From positions 6,507,465 to 6,571,464 of the forward strand of contig NC_048541.1 in assembly GCF_902806685.2 (NCBI RefSeq): a stretch of 64,000 nucleotides of DNA. The letters run 5' to 3'. The translations under genes were made by a program, and so were the position numbers. The stretch comes from Maniola hyperantus. Its lineage: Eukaryota > Arthropoda > Insecta > Lepidoptera > Nymphalidae. Within the stretch, counting starts at the first letter, position 1. Each line of letters begins with the position of its first letter. The notes below the pieces were generated by a model. The model had not been told where the DNA came from, ran no database searches, and saw only the letters and a program-made list of their open reading frames with translations. Shown here in pieces: positions 1 through 10,168 of the stretch.

Positions 1-72
1 CACACCCGCACCCGCCCGCGCTTGCCCGCACCTGGTTTCCACCCCGATTGCTATCTCGACTTGTCGCGTACT
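1..72. repeat. Right half of a GC-rich inverted-repeat MITE, cut by the window edge
   Basis: The segment ends in CCCCGATTGCTATCTCGACT followed by TGTCGCGTAC. This matches the right arm of the complete copy at 4494-4665 and the right end of the copy at 53283-53387. Only this arm lies in the window. Confidence 0.6.
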
Positions 73-120
73 ATAGGCACGCTTTCGGCTTTTCTAACAT
101 AAACATGGTCCGGAAGAATC

Positions 121-906
121 TACACTAATATTATAAAGAGGAAAACTTTGTTTGTTTGTTTGTTTGTTTGTTTGTTTGTTTGTTTGTTTGTTTGTTTGTT
201 TGTTTGTACTGAATAGGCTCAAAAACTACTGGACCGATTTTAAAAATTCTTTCACCATTCGAAAGCTACATTATCCACGAGTAACATAGGCTATATTTTA
301 TTTTGGAAAAAAATAGGGTTCCGTAAGATATTTGGGTTTTTCGGACACAAGGTGTAAAAAATCAACCAGAAAAGTTACTTATTTTGCGTACGCTGCCTAA
401 ACTATAAAAGATAGAACCATAAAATGTTCTAATTAATTGTAGATCTTATAAATATCTACAAAAAAGTCCGCGACACACTATACCCATCTATGTCGAGTGA
501 GGCACAGCAACCATTTTTTTATTTAAAAATCTTGAATTTTTTTTGGACTACATTTAAACGCGTTTATTTTACTCATGCTATTAATCCTTATCAAAATAAA
601 TGATTTCATCACTAAGAACAGTTTATGGAGATAATATTTGGTCTTTGAATGATTAAAATTGGACGTTTGGTTTTGAAGTTATGGCGAAATTAAAATATTA
701 CGATTTCTGCTGCACGGCCCGTTGTATTATAATTATAAAGAGGTAATGTCGTTAAGTTTGTTTGTAGGGGGTAATCTTTAGAACTACTGAACCGATTTTA
801 AAAATTCTTTCACCAGTAGAAAGCTACATTATTCCTGAGTGACATAGGCTATACGGGATCTTTAAAAACCTAAATCTACGCGGGCGAAGCCGCGGGGATC
901 AGCTAG
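121..906 (+). repeat. Interspersed lepidopteran repeat with (GTTT)n tract
   Basis: It starts with a CTACACTAATATTATAAAGAGG-type head, then about 15 GTTT units (149-206), then the body ACTACTGGACCGATTTTAAA and TTCTTTCACCATTCGAAAGC. A second partial unit with the same body begins near 725, and the segment ends GCGGGCGAAGCCGCGG...AGCTAGTA. Related bodies occur at 28600-28760 (minus), 37440-37600 and 52110-52230. There is no coding potential. Confidence 0.7.
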
Positions 907-1283
907 TATCTTATAAATTCTTACTCGTAAGTTTCACTGACGGCGCTAAAATGCGTGAACACGCCGTAAGCGGTACGACACAACCATCCACACTGTTGTT
1001 TCGCGCCATTATACAGGCTTTCGTACCGCAATTACCGCACGACAGAAAAACGGGCATTGGCATTCTGCCATTGAACATAATTAATCAATATGCAAAAATG
1101 ATAATTTTTGCATGACAAAGTTGCATGGAAGCTTGCTTGCAGTTATCCCAGCCTACAAGGTAGAATAATGAAAAGAACAGGCCTTGGAAAAGGAGTGGGT
1201 AATTGTAGAGTTCCTTACAGCATCTCCTATAGAAACTAGTTTCTGAACCTATGGTAGTCTTAACCTATTTTTATTGCACTTAC

Positions 1284-2096
1284 CTGAGCTAGCCAAGTAG
1301 TCAACAGAAGGCAGCGGGGAATCCCTCGCTGTGACTTTAAGAATTTGAATATGGCCTACTTCTCCTTGTCTCACGCGCTCTTTGAGTGCTCTGTAAGCCG
1401 GATCGAAACGTCGATTGAAGGCGGCAAATAGAACCCGACCTTTAGCTTCAGCGGCTTCATAGCACTTTTTCGTTTCTTGGATAGTCTCAGCAATGGGCTT
1501 TTCGCAGAAAACGTCTTTGTTGTTCGCGATGGAGTTAATGACAATGTCATGATGCGTATAAGTCGGAGAACTAATAAAGACAGTGGTAACTCTAAAAATG
1601 AAATAATTATGTATCATACACAAATTGAATTAAAATTATAAAAAATATCTGACTGTAGGTCACCCAATTTTCGTGATGAATTAAAACTTACGACTTATCC
1701 TTGTAGACGCGTTCTGCGTTTTTTGACGTCAAGCAGGCAACATCGTCGCCAAGTTTCCAGTAGTTTTTCAAATCAGTAAATTTTTCAGAACGATCATCAA
1801 CAATATATTTCAATGTAATACGTGGGTTGTGAATTATACTGCTCAAGTGAATGGATCCGGCACGACCGAGCCCAAAGATGGCAGCAATTACTGGTGCAAC
1901 TGAAGCTTTGCTTTTTTTGGCAGTTACGTTGTTTAAATACCTGATTAAAATGTTGAAAATTTAAACAATATTAACGACATTTAATAATTACAACATATGA
2001 CAGAAAAAAATCTTACTCAATGTGTCTGAAGTCGACTTCTGGATAAGTAGCTTTTAAACCATATGGAGAGGGTCCCGCAAATTTCTTAGTAGCCAT
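1284..2096 (-). CDS. Gfo/Idh/MocA-family oxidoreductase (inositol 2-dehydrogenase-like), 5' three exons
   Basis: Minus-strand exons 2017-2096, 1692-1940 and 1284-1591 join in phase to 212 codons. The first intron is GT-AG, phase 2, and the third exon ends at a GTAAGT donor with one base carried over. The N-terminus (MATKKFAGPSPYG) has a short extension before a Rossmann fold with GLGRAGSIH at about residue 53. SPTYTHHDIV and CEKPIAET, the EKP signature of the family, follow, then NRRFDPAYRAL, which is typical of myo-inositol 2-dehydrogenases. The enzyme would use NAD(P) to oxidise a cyclic polyol or sugar; the exact substrate cannot be read from the sequence. I found no next exon between 1 and 1283, so the C-terminal half lies outside the window behind an intron longer than 1.2 kb. 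Start chosen: the only in-frame ATG before the conserved domain. Confidence 0.8.
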
Positions 2097-2416
2097 CACA
2101 GTAATTTATTCGATTCCTAAAAAAAAGATTTAGGTACCTCATTTTCAAATAATAGGCTAGTTGACACTTTTTTTAAGTAGGTCTTAAACGGTTAATATTT
2201 GTCCTATTAGATCAAAAAAATTAACACTATATTTTTTTGCGCCCTAAAAACCGTAAAACTTTGATTTAAAAATATATTTTTCTTAGACAGGTGAAAACAC
2301 TGTCGGCCATGTTTGGCCGATGGATTATCTGTGCTCTGACGTCATGCATTTGTAAACAACAGCATAACCTCCCAAAGTTTAATAAACATGACTTCTATGC
2401 TAGTTTACATGAAAAA

Positions 2417-2539
2417 TATAGTAATTATCGTTATTGTATCATCCGAGAATGTAAAAACGCATCGATAAAGACCACAGGAAAGTTGTGGATTAGAGTGCCC
2501 AGTGAAATAAATATACGTAACACGCGAAGACTTGCTTAA
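2417..2539 (+). pseudogene. THAP-domain-like exon fragment
   Basis: The frame reads NYRYCIIRECKNASIKTTGK then LWIRVPSEINIRNTRRLA and a stop. The C-x4-C spacing, the KLWIxVP step and IRN..RLA resemble the first half of a C2CH THAP zinc finger. The second half (the C-x2-H pair) is absent and no good start codon sits directly before it; an upstream in-frame ATG at 2291 exists but is probably not original. It lies between the inverted ends at 2287 and 3010, so a transposon-derived relic is the likeliest reading. Confidence 0.4.
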
Positions 2540-2689
2540 AGGGATCCTATAATATGACTAACGACTGCAACCCAAATTTATTTTTGCAAAGATCACTTTG
2601 TTATAAGTCTTACTTAATAACTTATTCAATTTATAAAGAGAAAACGATAATTTTTTACGTTTACTATGAGTTTTTAGAAATATATAAAA

Positions 2690-2915
2690 ACTAGCTTATG
2701 CTCGTGACTTCGCCCGCGTGGACTTCATAAATTTCAAACCCCCGTTTAGCCCACTCAGGGGTGGAATTTCAAAAAATCCTTTTCTAGTGGATACCTTCTC
2801 TTTACCTACAAAGAACACACCCACCAAATTTCATGTATCTAGGACCAGCTGTTTAGATGTTTAGGCTGTGCGTTGATATATTAGTTAGTCAGGACTTTAA
2901 ATTTTATATATGGAT
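2690..2915 (-). repeat. Short interspersed repeat, 'three-box' family copy
   Basis: From the tail GACTTCGCCCGCGTGGACTT inwards it carries the mirror of the phrases found at 18965-19475: CACCCCTGAGTGGGC-like, then CATGAAATTTGG and the ACTGAC-type head. It is non-coding. A further copy in plus orientation lies at 5048-5264. Confidence 0.6.
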
Positions 2916-3009
2916 ACTACGTTAGTCCACGCGTGACATAGGGATGACATTTCTTTGTTTACATATTTAATGACGTCACATCATGGCTGACAGCGTTTTC
3001 TGCGTTTCA

Positions 3010-4136
3010 AATAAAAATAAAAACTGTATTTTTTAAAATTGGATTTATATATCCATCCTGCGTTTTTAATAATTGTTATTGATATATTTCGTTGTCTTAA
3101 GCAAAATACTATAATAAATAATCATTTATTGGACGAAATTAGATATGAGTCAAGTAGCCTATTGAAAACCTACGTAGGTACCTACTTATTAGACTTTTAA
3201 AAAGGCAGAAATTTCGGTACGCGACCGTTCAAAAAGGACACGCGACACTTGGCAGGCGACATAATATATTATGAACTTACACACTTTTTATATAGAGGTG
3301 TATTTATTTAAAGCAGAGGACATTTAGCCATAGAGATCGCGCTGCACACACACAGCACGAGTGTTGCGTGTCGCCATCAAGCGTTATTGCCCGTCAGAGT
3401 GAACTAGGGTGAAGGAACTCTCAGTTTGATCCTGAATCGACGATATATGACAAATGTTAGGCTATTTTTACGTAAAATCATACCTGCGTCAAATGTACTA
3501 ACATGTGACACAAATGCCCGTGACGTCGAAGCCTCGACATGTGCTCGACATTTTGTTAGAAGTTCCATGGAAGTTCCCTAACTGCCGTGAACTGTGGCGT
3601 CGTCGTGTAGGTTACCTCGTGTAGGTTTCAGATATCTATCTGAAAGTCTACCGTTTTGACTCTTTCCATACAGGTTTCGATTCCCTTGATAAGACAGAAA
3701 TACAGACAACGAAGTGATCCTATAAGGGTGTCTTATTTCCTGTTGAGGTGCGGAATCCTAAAAATTAAAAACAAACAGTAAGAAACATTGGGGCTGGTCA
3801 CTTACCGGCCCTTACCGCCATGGCCGCTTTGGGCAGCCGCACATACATTTATTTTGATTGATCGAGCTGCTTGATGCGCCTGTCAAGCGGCTTGATCGAG
3901 CAAACGGCACTTTTTTCATATCTCGAACACTGTCCGAACATCACAACGACATGACGGCGTGGAGCCGGGGTGTTCAGATTTCGTACTAGGCCACATCTTT
4001 CTTTCTTCGCTCTGGGCTGGTTTCCGCACTTAAACGTTTCCGTCTGTTGTGCGTGCATTGCCCCTCCCCGCTGAAGTACTAGGCCACATGTGACCCATTT
4101 GTATTACTAAATGACAAACATATAACAAATTTCTAA
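3010..4136. other. Intergenic, repeat fragments only
   Basis: No gene is supported. 3449-3555 resembles, on the other strand, 58840-58925 (shared GCTTCGACGTCAC and CGTCAAATGT words). 3650-3775 is the 3' part of the GTGATCCTATAAGGGT...GGAATCCTAAAAA repeat. 3855-3905 contains the imperfect palindrome GATTGATCGAGCTGCTTGAT / CAAGCGGCTTGATCGAGC. Confidence 0.5.
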
Positions 4137-4240
4137 AAGGCCGGCAACGCATCGGCGGCTCCTCTGGTGCTGCAAATGTTCATGGGCGGCGGTAATCACT
4201 TAACATCAGGTGACCCGCCTGCTCGCTTGCTCGCTATATC

Positions 4241-4276
<36 letters not shown>
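4137..4276 (+). mobile_element. 5'-truncated LINE/SINE tail with poly(A)
   Basis: GGCCGGCAACGCATCGGCGG, then CATGGGCGGCGGTAATCACT and CAGGTGACCCGCCTGCTCG, is a very common lepidopteran retroposon 3' end. Here it is followed by an uninterrupted A tract (about 4249-4275). The long pure A tract suggests a fairly recent retroposition. Confidence 0.65.
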
Positions 4277-4493
4277 ATAATCGCACTTGTACTTATAGGA
4301 TTATTTATATTCACCCATAACTTAATAGGTACATTCCCGATTGCTGTTTAGGAAATGAATAAAATAGCTGTATGAAATAAATATTTGATACATTGCCTGA
4401 ATGTTTTAGGTATTCTACAGATTGACTTGGTATTCTGTACAATACCCGATTATACAGATTGGCGATAATAATACTAATCGAAATGGGCCTACA

Positions 4494-4665
4494 AGTCCGC
4501 GACAGCTCAAGATGGCAATCGGGGCATTGCCACTGATATTGACAGGCGGGGGGACGCCTCACACACCCGCACGTCACCCGCGCTCCCCGGCACCGGGATA
4601 GCGCGGGGGCTGTGCGGGTGTCCAGGAAGTTCCCTCCCCGATTGTCATCTCAACCTGTCGCGTAC
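4494..4665. mobile_element. GC-rich MITE with inverted ends
   Basis: Left arm GCGACAGCTCAAGATGGCAA then TCGGGG. Right arm CCCCGATTGTCATCTCAACC then TGTCGCGTAC. The arms are inverted complements with few mismatches over about 27 bp, enclosing a very GC-rich centre. Other copies are at 1-72 (right half) and 53283-53387. There is no coding capacity and I did not resolve a target duplication. Confidence 0.6.
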
Positions 4666-7295
4666 CATAGATTTCAGCTGGTAAAATTATTATACCTAGC
4701 ATGTCTTTTCCTATCGTTGGTTCTATGCTGTTCTATGGTTAGAGCCTAGAGGTACTTAATTATAATTTTTTTCTGGTTACCTTACTCTGTATAACTGGTA
4801 AACTGAAAACTAAGTAGCTGTATAGTCCACTCAAGAGTTTGTTTGTGATGTAACTGAAGTCTGCACTAAAGCAATTAACCCGTTGATGCTTCTTGTTTCT
4901 CTCTTTATCATGTTATTATATTTCCATCTTATAATATTAATTATGTTTAATAATAAATCCTTAAAATTATAAATCCGATGTCTTGTCTGTTTGTTTGTTA
5001 ATTATTTACATTTCAACAACATTATATTCAATTTCTACAGATCTAAATATATAAAAGGAAAAAGTGACTGACTGTCTGACTGACTGATCTATCAACGTAC
5101 ATCTCAAACAACTGGACGGATCGGGCCGAAATTTGGCATGTAGATAGCTATTATGACGTGTACCGCTAAGGAGGGATTTTGAAAATTCAACCCCTAAGGC
5201 AGTGAAATAGGGGTTTGAAATTTGTGTAGTCCACGCGGACGAAGTCGCGGGCGTAAGCTACTTATAAAATAAAACCGGTAAAGAGCACGTCGGTCTCGCA
5301 CATGAAGGGTTCCGTAACATCGTACAACAAATAACACTCTACTTTTGATTCTTTTTAATTTGCATGGCGGTCATTTCATTTTTATTATATTTTGTTGTTA
5401 CAGCGGCAATAGAAATACACACTCACATACAACTCTCTGCATTATTACGGTTTACGAGATACAGCCCGCTGAGAGACGGACGGACAGTCGAGGCTTGGTT
5501 ATTACTAAGCCTCCACTGCTAGTAGGTATACCTACCAGACATGGCCTATTGGTAGGTATACTAGCAAAAGAAAGCACACTCCGATATATTAAAAAATAAG
5601 AGTATCATTTTTTGTTTTCGATTAGGTACTACGCAATACTAAAAATGTAAGCCCTTGGATTTGAAAATGAATACCGTTTTTGTAATCAGCATCCCCAGAA
5701 ACATCAATAATGACACCCATTTCTCAAGATACCTAGGTACTAATGGGTCCCGAAAAGCCGTAAAATAACATCCATAATAATCAGTATTATTAAGTATAAA
5801 CTTTTTATTTCATTTGATTTCCAGCGGTTTTCTATAGTTTTTAGAAGGGCGTATCTGCTGATTATAATATACTAGATGAAGCCCACGACTTCATCCGCGT
5901 GGACTCTTTAATTTTCCGGGATAAAAAGTAGCCTATGTCCTTCCTTGGCTAACTCTGTGCCAAATTTCAAAATCGGTTGAACGGTTGGGCCGTGAAAAGC
6001 TAGCAGATAGACAGACAGACACACTTTCGCCATTATAATATAACCCTATGGATGATAAAATATAGGTAAGTACCTAAGTACATCTGCAGCTTTATAAGCT
6101 CTTTCTATCAACAGGTAGACTTTCATCTCAAAATACCTAACTTAGTTATTAAGTCTACGAGAGCGCGGTTGCGGGCAAAAGCCAGTTACTTACCTAATAC
6201 CTACACTATAAAACTATTTGTTGTGATAAATTGGTCTGACTGTTGATAATAATTAATTTATTGACATTATCGTGTTTATATAATATAACATTAGCTAGAA
6301 AAATTGTAATTATGATAACTTTGAATTTTGCCTAATAATCTAAGCTCTGATCATGAAGGAAGTGATCCAGATGATCAAGTAGGCCTACTACCTCGAAACC
6401 TTACGTTTGAAAATAATCTATACTAATAAATAAAATTGAAGTGTCTGTCTGTAATTTCAAAATAACTACAACAAATGGTTATTTGAATTGAACTTCCTAC
6501 TTAAGTACCTAACTAAATCACACGTTTTTAAAATTTGTGTCTGTTTGAACGAGCTAATCTTTGGAACGGCTGAACCTACTTTCACAGACAAGTAGAAGAT
6601 TTACAAAGGCTACTTTTCTAACCGACTTTCAAAAAAGAAGGAATTGTGTTTTTCTACGTGCCTATCTACACCGAAATCTCCAAGATTACTGAGCCGATTT
6701 GCGTAGTTACTTTGCGACATTGTTCCATAAAAAAATTGAATTCCAACTCATCAATCCTGACGCTGTATGATGTGACCTGACCACCTAAACTGATGGGATT
6801 TAGAAACTGTCGGTTGTAAGTTGATATTGGAGGTACCTACCAAGTAAAGACTATATTGTTGAACTCGAGGACCCAACTCCTTAACCCTGATGCTGTAATT
6901 GCATTCCTAAATCGTGATGATTTAAAACTGGCCTACAGTCGGTTAGAAAAAGGAACGACAAACCGATGCGATGCCGCTTGCTTCCAAATCCTACTACATT
7001 CCTATTTGCACTGGGCTTTGAAATCGGTATGTTACTTGCCAGCGGGACAGGAGTGAAGGCGGGTAGAGACTTGGAGAGGCGCAAGGGATGCAACGGATCG
7101 ACGTGATTATTTTGCATGGATATAGTTAAAGAGTGACATATTGTAAAAGTCGGTTCAAATTTGACGGAGTTATGGAGTAAAATCAATAAAAAAATTGATC
7201 CCGTATCCCGAAGAATCCTTAATTTTTTCGGGATAAAAACTATCCTATACCTACCTATGTTAACCCGGACTATCAGTTACCACTGTACCTAATAC
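4666..7295. repeat. Intergenic stretch with three repeat fragments
   Basis: 5048-5264 is a 'three-box' family copy (plus). 5270-5345 starts the ACCGGT...GGTTCCGTAACATCGTACA repeat. 5871-6042 is a minus-strand copy of the ATCTAGT-tailed repeat (CTAGATGAAGCCCACGACTT...GACAGACAGACACACTTTCG). 6420-7200 carries decayed relatives around TGACGTGATT/TTTGCATGG. Short ORFs here look like chance. Confidence 0.5.
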
Positions 7296-7860
7296 CTGTA
7301 GAAGTTGCTCTATTGTGACTCTTACTGTTAGAGCGAGTTAGCTAAATGCATTTAGGCTCTTATTAGAACGTGACAAAATGATTATTTTCTGTCCTTATCA
7401 CCGTGGCCACTTTTTTGTTTGTCAAGATGTATTTGTACGTGAGATCTTAACAAACAACGTGAAGTGAGGTATGTTGACTCAAGTATTTTAAAGAAATAAT
7501 TGATTTGTTATGTTATTTTTTGTTTTTGAAGTTATTGTGCAATGGTGGATTGCAATATACTAGGCTACAATAGCCGAAGCTAACGTAAAATAGACGAAAC
7601 AACACTTCACAAGTAAACACCTCTGCTTGAGCGAGAGGGACTGAGGGGGCCACGCTAATTGCATATCTGTAAGTGTATATCTGTGTGGTCGGTGCTCTTT
7701 GCTAGGTCATGGCTAGGTCCATTGCTCTTTGCTATTCCTAGACTAGTATTATTATGATCTGTGTTGGAGTAGATGTGTTCTGTGGATCTGTGTGCTATTC
7801 TCTATGACTAGGTGACTAGGCTAGGAAAGGGCTAGAGCCCAGAGCCGTAAAACCAGTTAA
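7296..7860. mobile_element. Rep1 inverted-repeat family, copy a
   Basis: It contains the family core (GTGACTCTTACTGTTAGAGC; TCCTTATCACCGTGGCCACT; GTGAAGTGAGGTATGTTGAC), the block CGAGAGGGACTGAGGGGGCC, and the terminal GAGCCCAGAGCCGTAAAACC then AGTT. The same terminus is found inverted at the left ends of other copies, so this is a terminal-inverted-repeat family. It lies just upstream of the Dbp80 promoter region. Confidence 0.7.
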
Positions 7861-7934
7861 AAAACTCTGTGACTAAGCTTTGCTTTGACTATTGAGACCA
7901 TAGATAATATACTAATACGATGCTAATCCCACCT

Positions 7935-8102
7935 CGATTGCGGGAAACCTGCATCAATCATTATTACAATCTCAATTGTTCTGATTGGCTGAATTTGTGC
8001 GATTCTTGTTGCAACAATGCATTGCAGCCAATAGTGAGCGAGCGTCAACCAATCAGAGGTGATTGCGATCGAGACATTGTAGCTGTCATTCTCCCGCAAT
8101 CG
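7935..8102 (+). promoter_or_regulatory. 168-bp hairpin-type repeat with CCAAT boxes in the Dbp80 5' region
   Basis: The ends are inverted: CGATTGCGGGA at 7935-7945 and TCCCGCAATCG at 8092-8102. Inside, TCTGATTGG (7980) pairs with CCAATCAGA (8049), giving a long imperfect palindrome. The right half (about 8003-8087) has two CCAAT motifs and is about 90% identical, by eye, to a segment upstream of SSU72. Whether it acts as a promoter is inference from position; the structure itself is visible. Confidence 0.55.
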
Positions 8103-8376
8103 CGCAGACGTGTATTGAGACACTTCACTTCACTTGAGAACTTGAGAATAATTGAAAAAATAGAAATAACAAGAAATAAAGCAATTGTTCCCTGAAAAAG
8201 ACCTTATCAAGTGTTGATTTAAAGTTTTAAAGTGGTTGGAACGTGAAGGTAACTATATTTTAAACTTAATCTTTCATAGGTAAGAAGAAATCCGTTTATC
8301 CATTCACTTGTGCAGAGAATAATTATTGTGTCCAGTTTTAATAAAATACTTATTGCTTTTGTTGTAGGTTAAAAAA

Positions 8377-9777
8377 ATGGCTAAACAATGGGGCCAAAAA
8401 GCTGAAGAATTGGAGATTTCAAACAAAATTGCTGGTTTAGGATTAGCAAAAAAAGGGTCAAATCAAACATCAGATACTGAAGATGCTCCAGATGCCGCTA
8501 ATCCTGCTGAGGCTTCACTGTTGATGAAAATAATCAGACAAGGGCTTGTTGAATCTAAATTAGATATTGAAATTCAGAGGAAAGATCCAAATTCTCCATT
8601 GTATTCTGTAAAAACTTTTGAAGCTCTTCATTTAAAACCAAATTTACTTAAAGGTGTATATGCAATGGGATTTAATGCTCCCTCTAAAATACAGGAAACA
8701 GCATTGCCCACACTTTTAGCAGATCCCCCACAGAATATGATTGCACAGTCTCAGTCTGGAACTGGAAAAACTGCTGCTTTTGTTTTAGCAATGTTAAGTA
8801 GGGTTGACCCAACTAAAAATTTTCCACAAGTTTTATGCCTCAGTCCCACCTATGAACTCGCCATACAATCGGGTGAAGTTGCAGCCAAAATGGCGAAATT
8901 CTGCCCTGAAATAAAGTTGAAGTATGTGGTCAGAGGAGAGGAAGTACCTAAAGGGACTAAAATCACTGATCACATCCTTATCGGAACTCCAGGCAAGATG
9001 CTCGACTGGGGTGTGAAGTTTGGAATGTTTGATTTAAGCAAAATTAAAGTGTTTGTCTTAGATGAAGCTGATGTGATGATAGACCGTCAAGGCCATCAAG
9101 ATCAATGTATCCGCATACATAAATGCTTACCAACCACATGCCAAATGATGTTCTTTTCTGCAACATATGACAGTGCTGTTATGGAGTTTGCTGAAATTAT
9201 TGTACCTAATCCTATTATTATTAGGCTACTGCGAGAAGAAGAATCTTTAGACAATATAAAACAATATTATGTAAAGTGTAAAGGTCCAGAAGATAAATAT
9301 AAAGCTATATGTAATATTTATGGAGTTATAACAATCGGCCAGGCAATCATATTTTGCCACACTAGAAAGACAGCTAGTTGGCTGTCAGAGAAAATGTCAA
9401 AAGATGGACACTCTGTAGCTGTACTGTCTGGTGAATTAACAGTTGACCAGAGAATAGCCGTGCTAGACAGATTTCGAGCTGGTCTTGAAAAGGTATTAAT
9501 AACAACCAATGTATTGTCCAGAGGAATAGATGTTGAACAAGTAACTCTGGTGGTCAACTTTGACATGCCAATGGATATGGACAAAAAAGCAGATTGTGAA
9601 ACATACTTGCACAGGATTGGTCGCACTGGACGATTTGGTAAAGCAGGTATAGCTATAAATCTTATTGATTCAAATCAAGCAATGGAAATTTGTTTGGATA
9701 TTGAATCACATTTTGGTAAGAAGATTCAGTTGTTAGATATAGAGGATGCTGAGGAAATTGAGAAGATTGGTGCATAG
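8377..9777 (+). CDS. Dbp80: DEAD-box RNA helicase of the DDX19/Dbp5 type (Dbp80)
   Basis: Intact 466-residue helicase in one coding exon. All motifs are present in order: Q motif (FNAPSKIQETALP), motif I SQSGTGKTAAF (about residue 126), the DDX19-characteristic PTYELAIQ, GTPGKMLDW, DEAD (about 229), SAT (about 262), FCHTRKTASW, TTNVLSRGID and HRIGRTGRFG (about 412). Length and sequence follow human DDX19 throughout. The family is an ATPase at the cytoplasmic face of the nuclear pore that strips mRNP proteins during mRNA export, stimulated by Gle1 and inositol hexakisphosphate. A leader intron is likely: donor GAAG/GTAACT at 8249, acceptor TTGTAG at 8367, nine bases before the ATG. Poly(A) signals (AATAAA) are near 9860. 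EMC10 converges from the right. Confidence 0.97.
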   Translation: MAKQWGQKAEELEISNKIAGLGLAKKGSNQTSDTEDAPDAANPAEASLLMKIIRQGLVESKLDIEIQRKDPNSPLYSVKTFEALHLKPNLLKGVYAMGFNAPSKIQETALPTLLADPPQNMIAQSQSGTGKTAAFVLAMLSRVDPTKNFPQVLCLSPTYELAIQSGEVAAKMAKFCPEIKLKYVVRGEEVPKGTKITDHILIGTPGKMLDWGVKFGMFDLSKIKVFVLDEADVMIDRQGHQDQCIRIHKCLPTTCQMMFFSATYDSAVMEFAEIIVPNPIIIRLLREEESLDNIKQYYVKCKGPEDKYKAICNIYGVITIGQAIIFCHTRKTASWLSEKMSKDGHSVAVLSGELTVDQRIAVLDRFRAGLEKVLITTNVLSRGIDVEQVTLVVNFDMPMDMDKKADCETYLHRIGRTGRFGKAGIAINLIDSNQAMEICLDIESHFGKKIQLLDIEDAEEIEKIGA

Positions 9778-10168
9778 TCATGGATCAATGTCAATCTATT
9801 ATTTTTAATTACTTTGCCTTGTAACTTTTACATAAATGCACATTTTGTTTTTCTTCAAAATAAAATAAAAAATTGATATTGACCTTTTTATTGAATTCTA
9901 AAACACATTTCACTCTACATAAATTAACTATTAATAATAGTTATTTACAAACATTTCTATGATTTTTCGTGTCAACCAAATACTTTCGAGTTTATTAATA
10001 TTTTTGATAATATTGAGTTGATTAATATTTTTATACCATGTTATGTAGGTACTAGAAGTTAGAACCTATGTTTGAATTTATGGTAAAACATCATAATAAT
10101 GTTTGTGGTATACTAATATAGTAGGAATAAAATACTCTATACATAAAACAATTTAATAATTAACCTAG

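Larger units (their letters stand above)
2287..3010. mobile_element. Possible non-autonomous element carrying a THAP-like exon
   Basis: The ends are inverted relative to each other. The left end reads GAAAACACTGTCGGCCAT and then TGACGTCATGCATTTGTAAA. The right end, on the other strand, reads GAAAACGCTGTCAGCCAT and then TGACGTCATTAAATATGTAA. Between them lie the THAP-like ORF and a separate short repeat (about 2690-2915). I could not identify a target-site duplication, so the exact ends and superfamily are uncertain; P-like is a guess based on the THAP exon. Confidence 0.35.

Noticed and set aside
5345..5599. 84-codon plus-strand ORF
   Set aside because: It overlaps the ACCGGT…GGTTCCGTAACATC repeat and AT-rich spacer, with no domain or splice support.
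9318..9626. Minus-strand 102-codon ORF inside Dbp80
   Set aside because: It is an antisense shadow of helicase motifs IV to VI.
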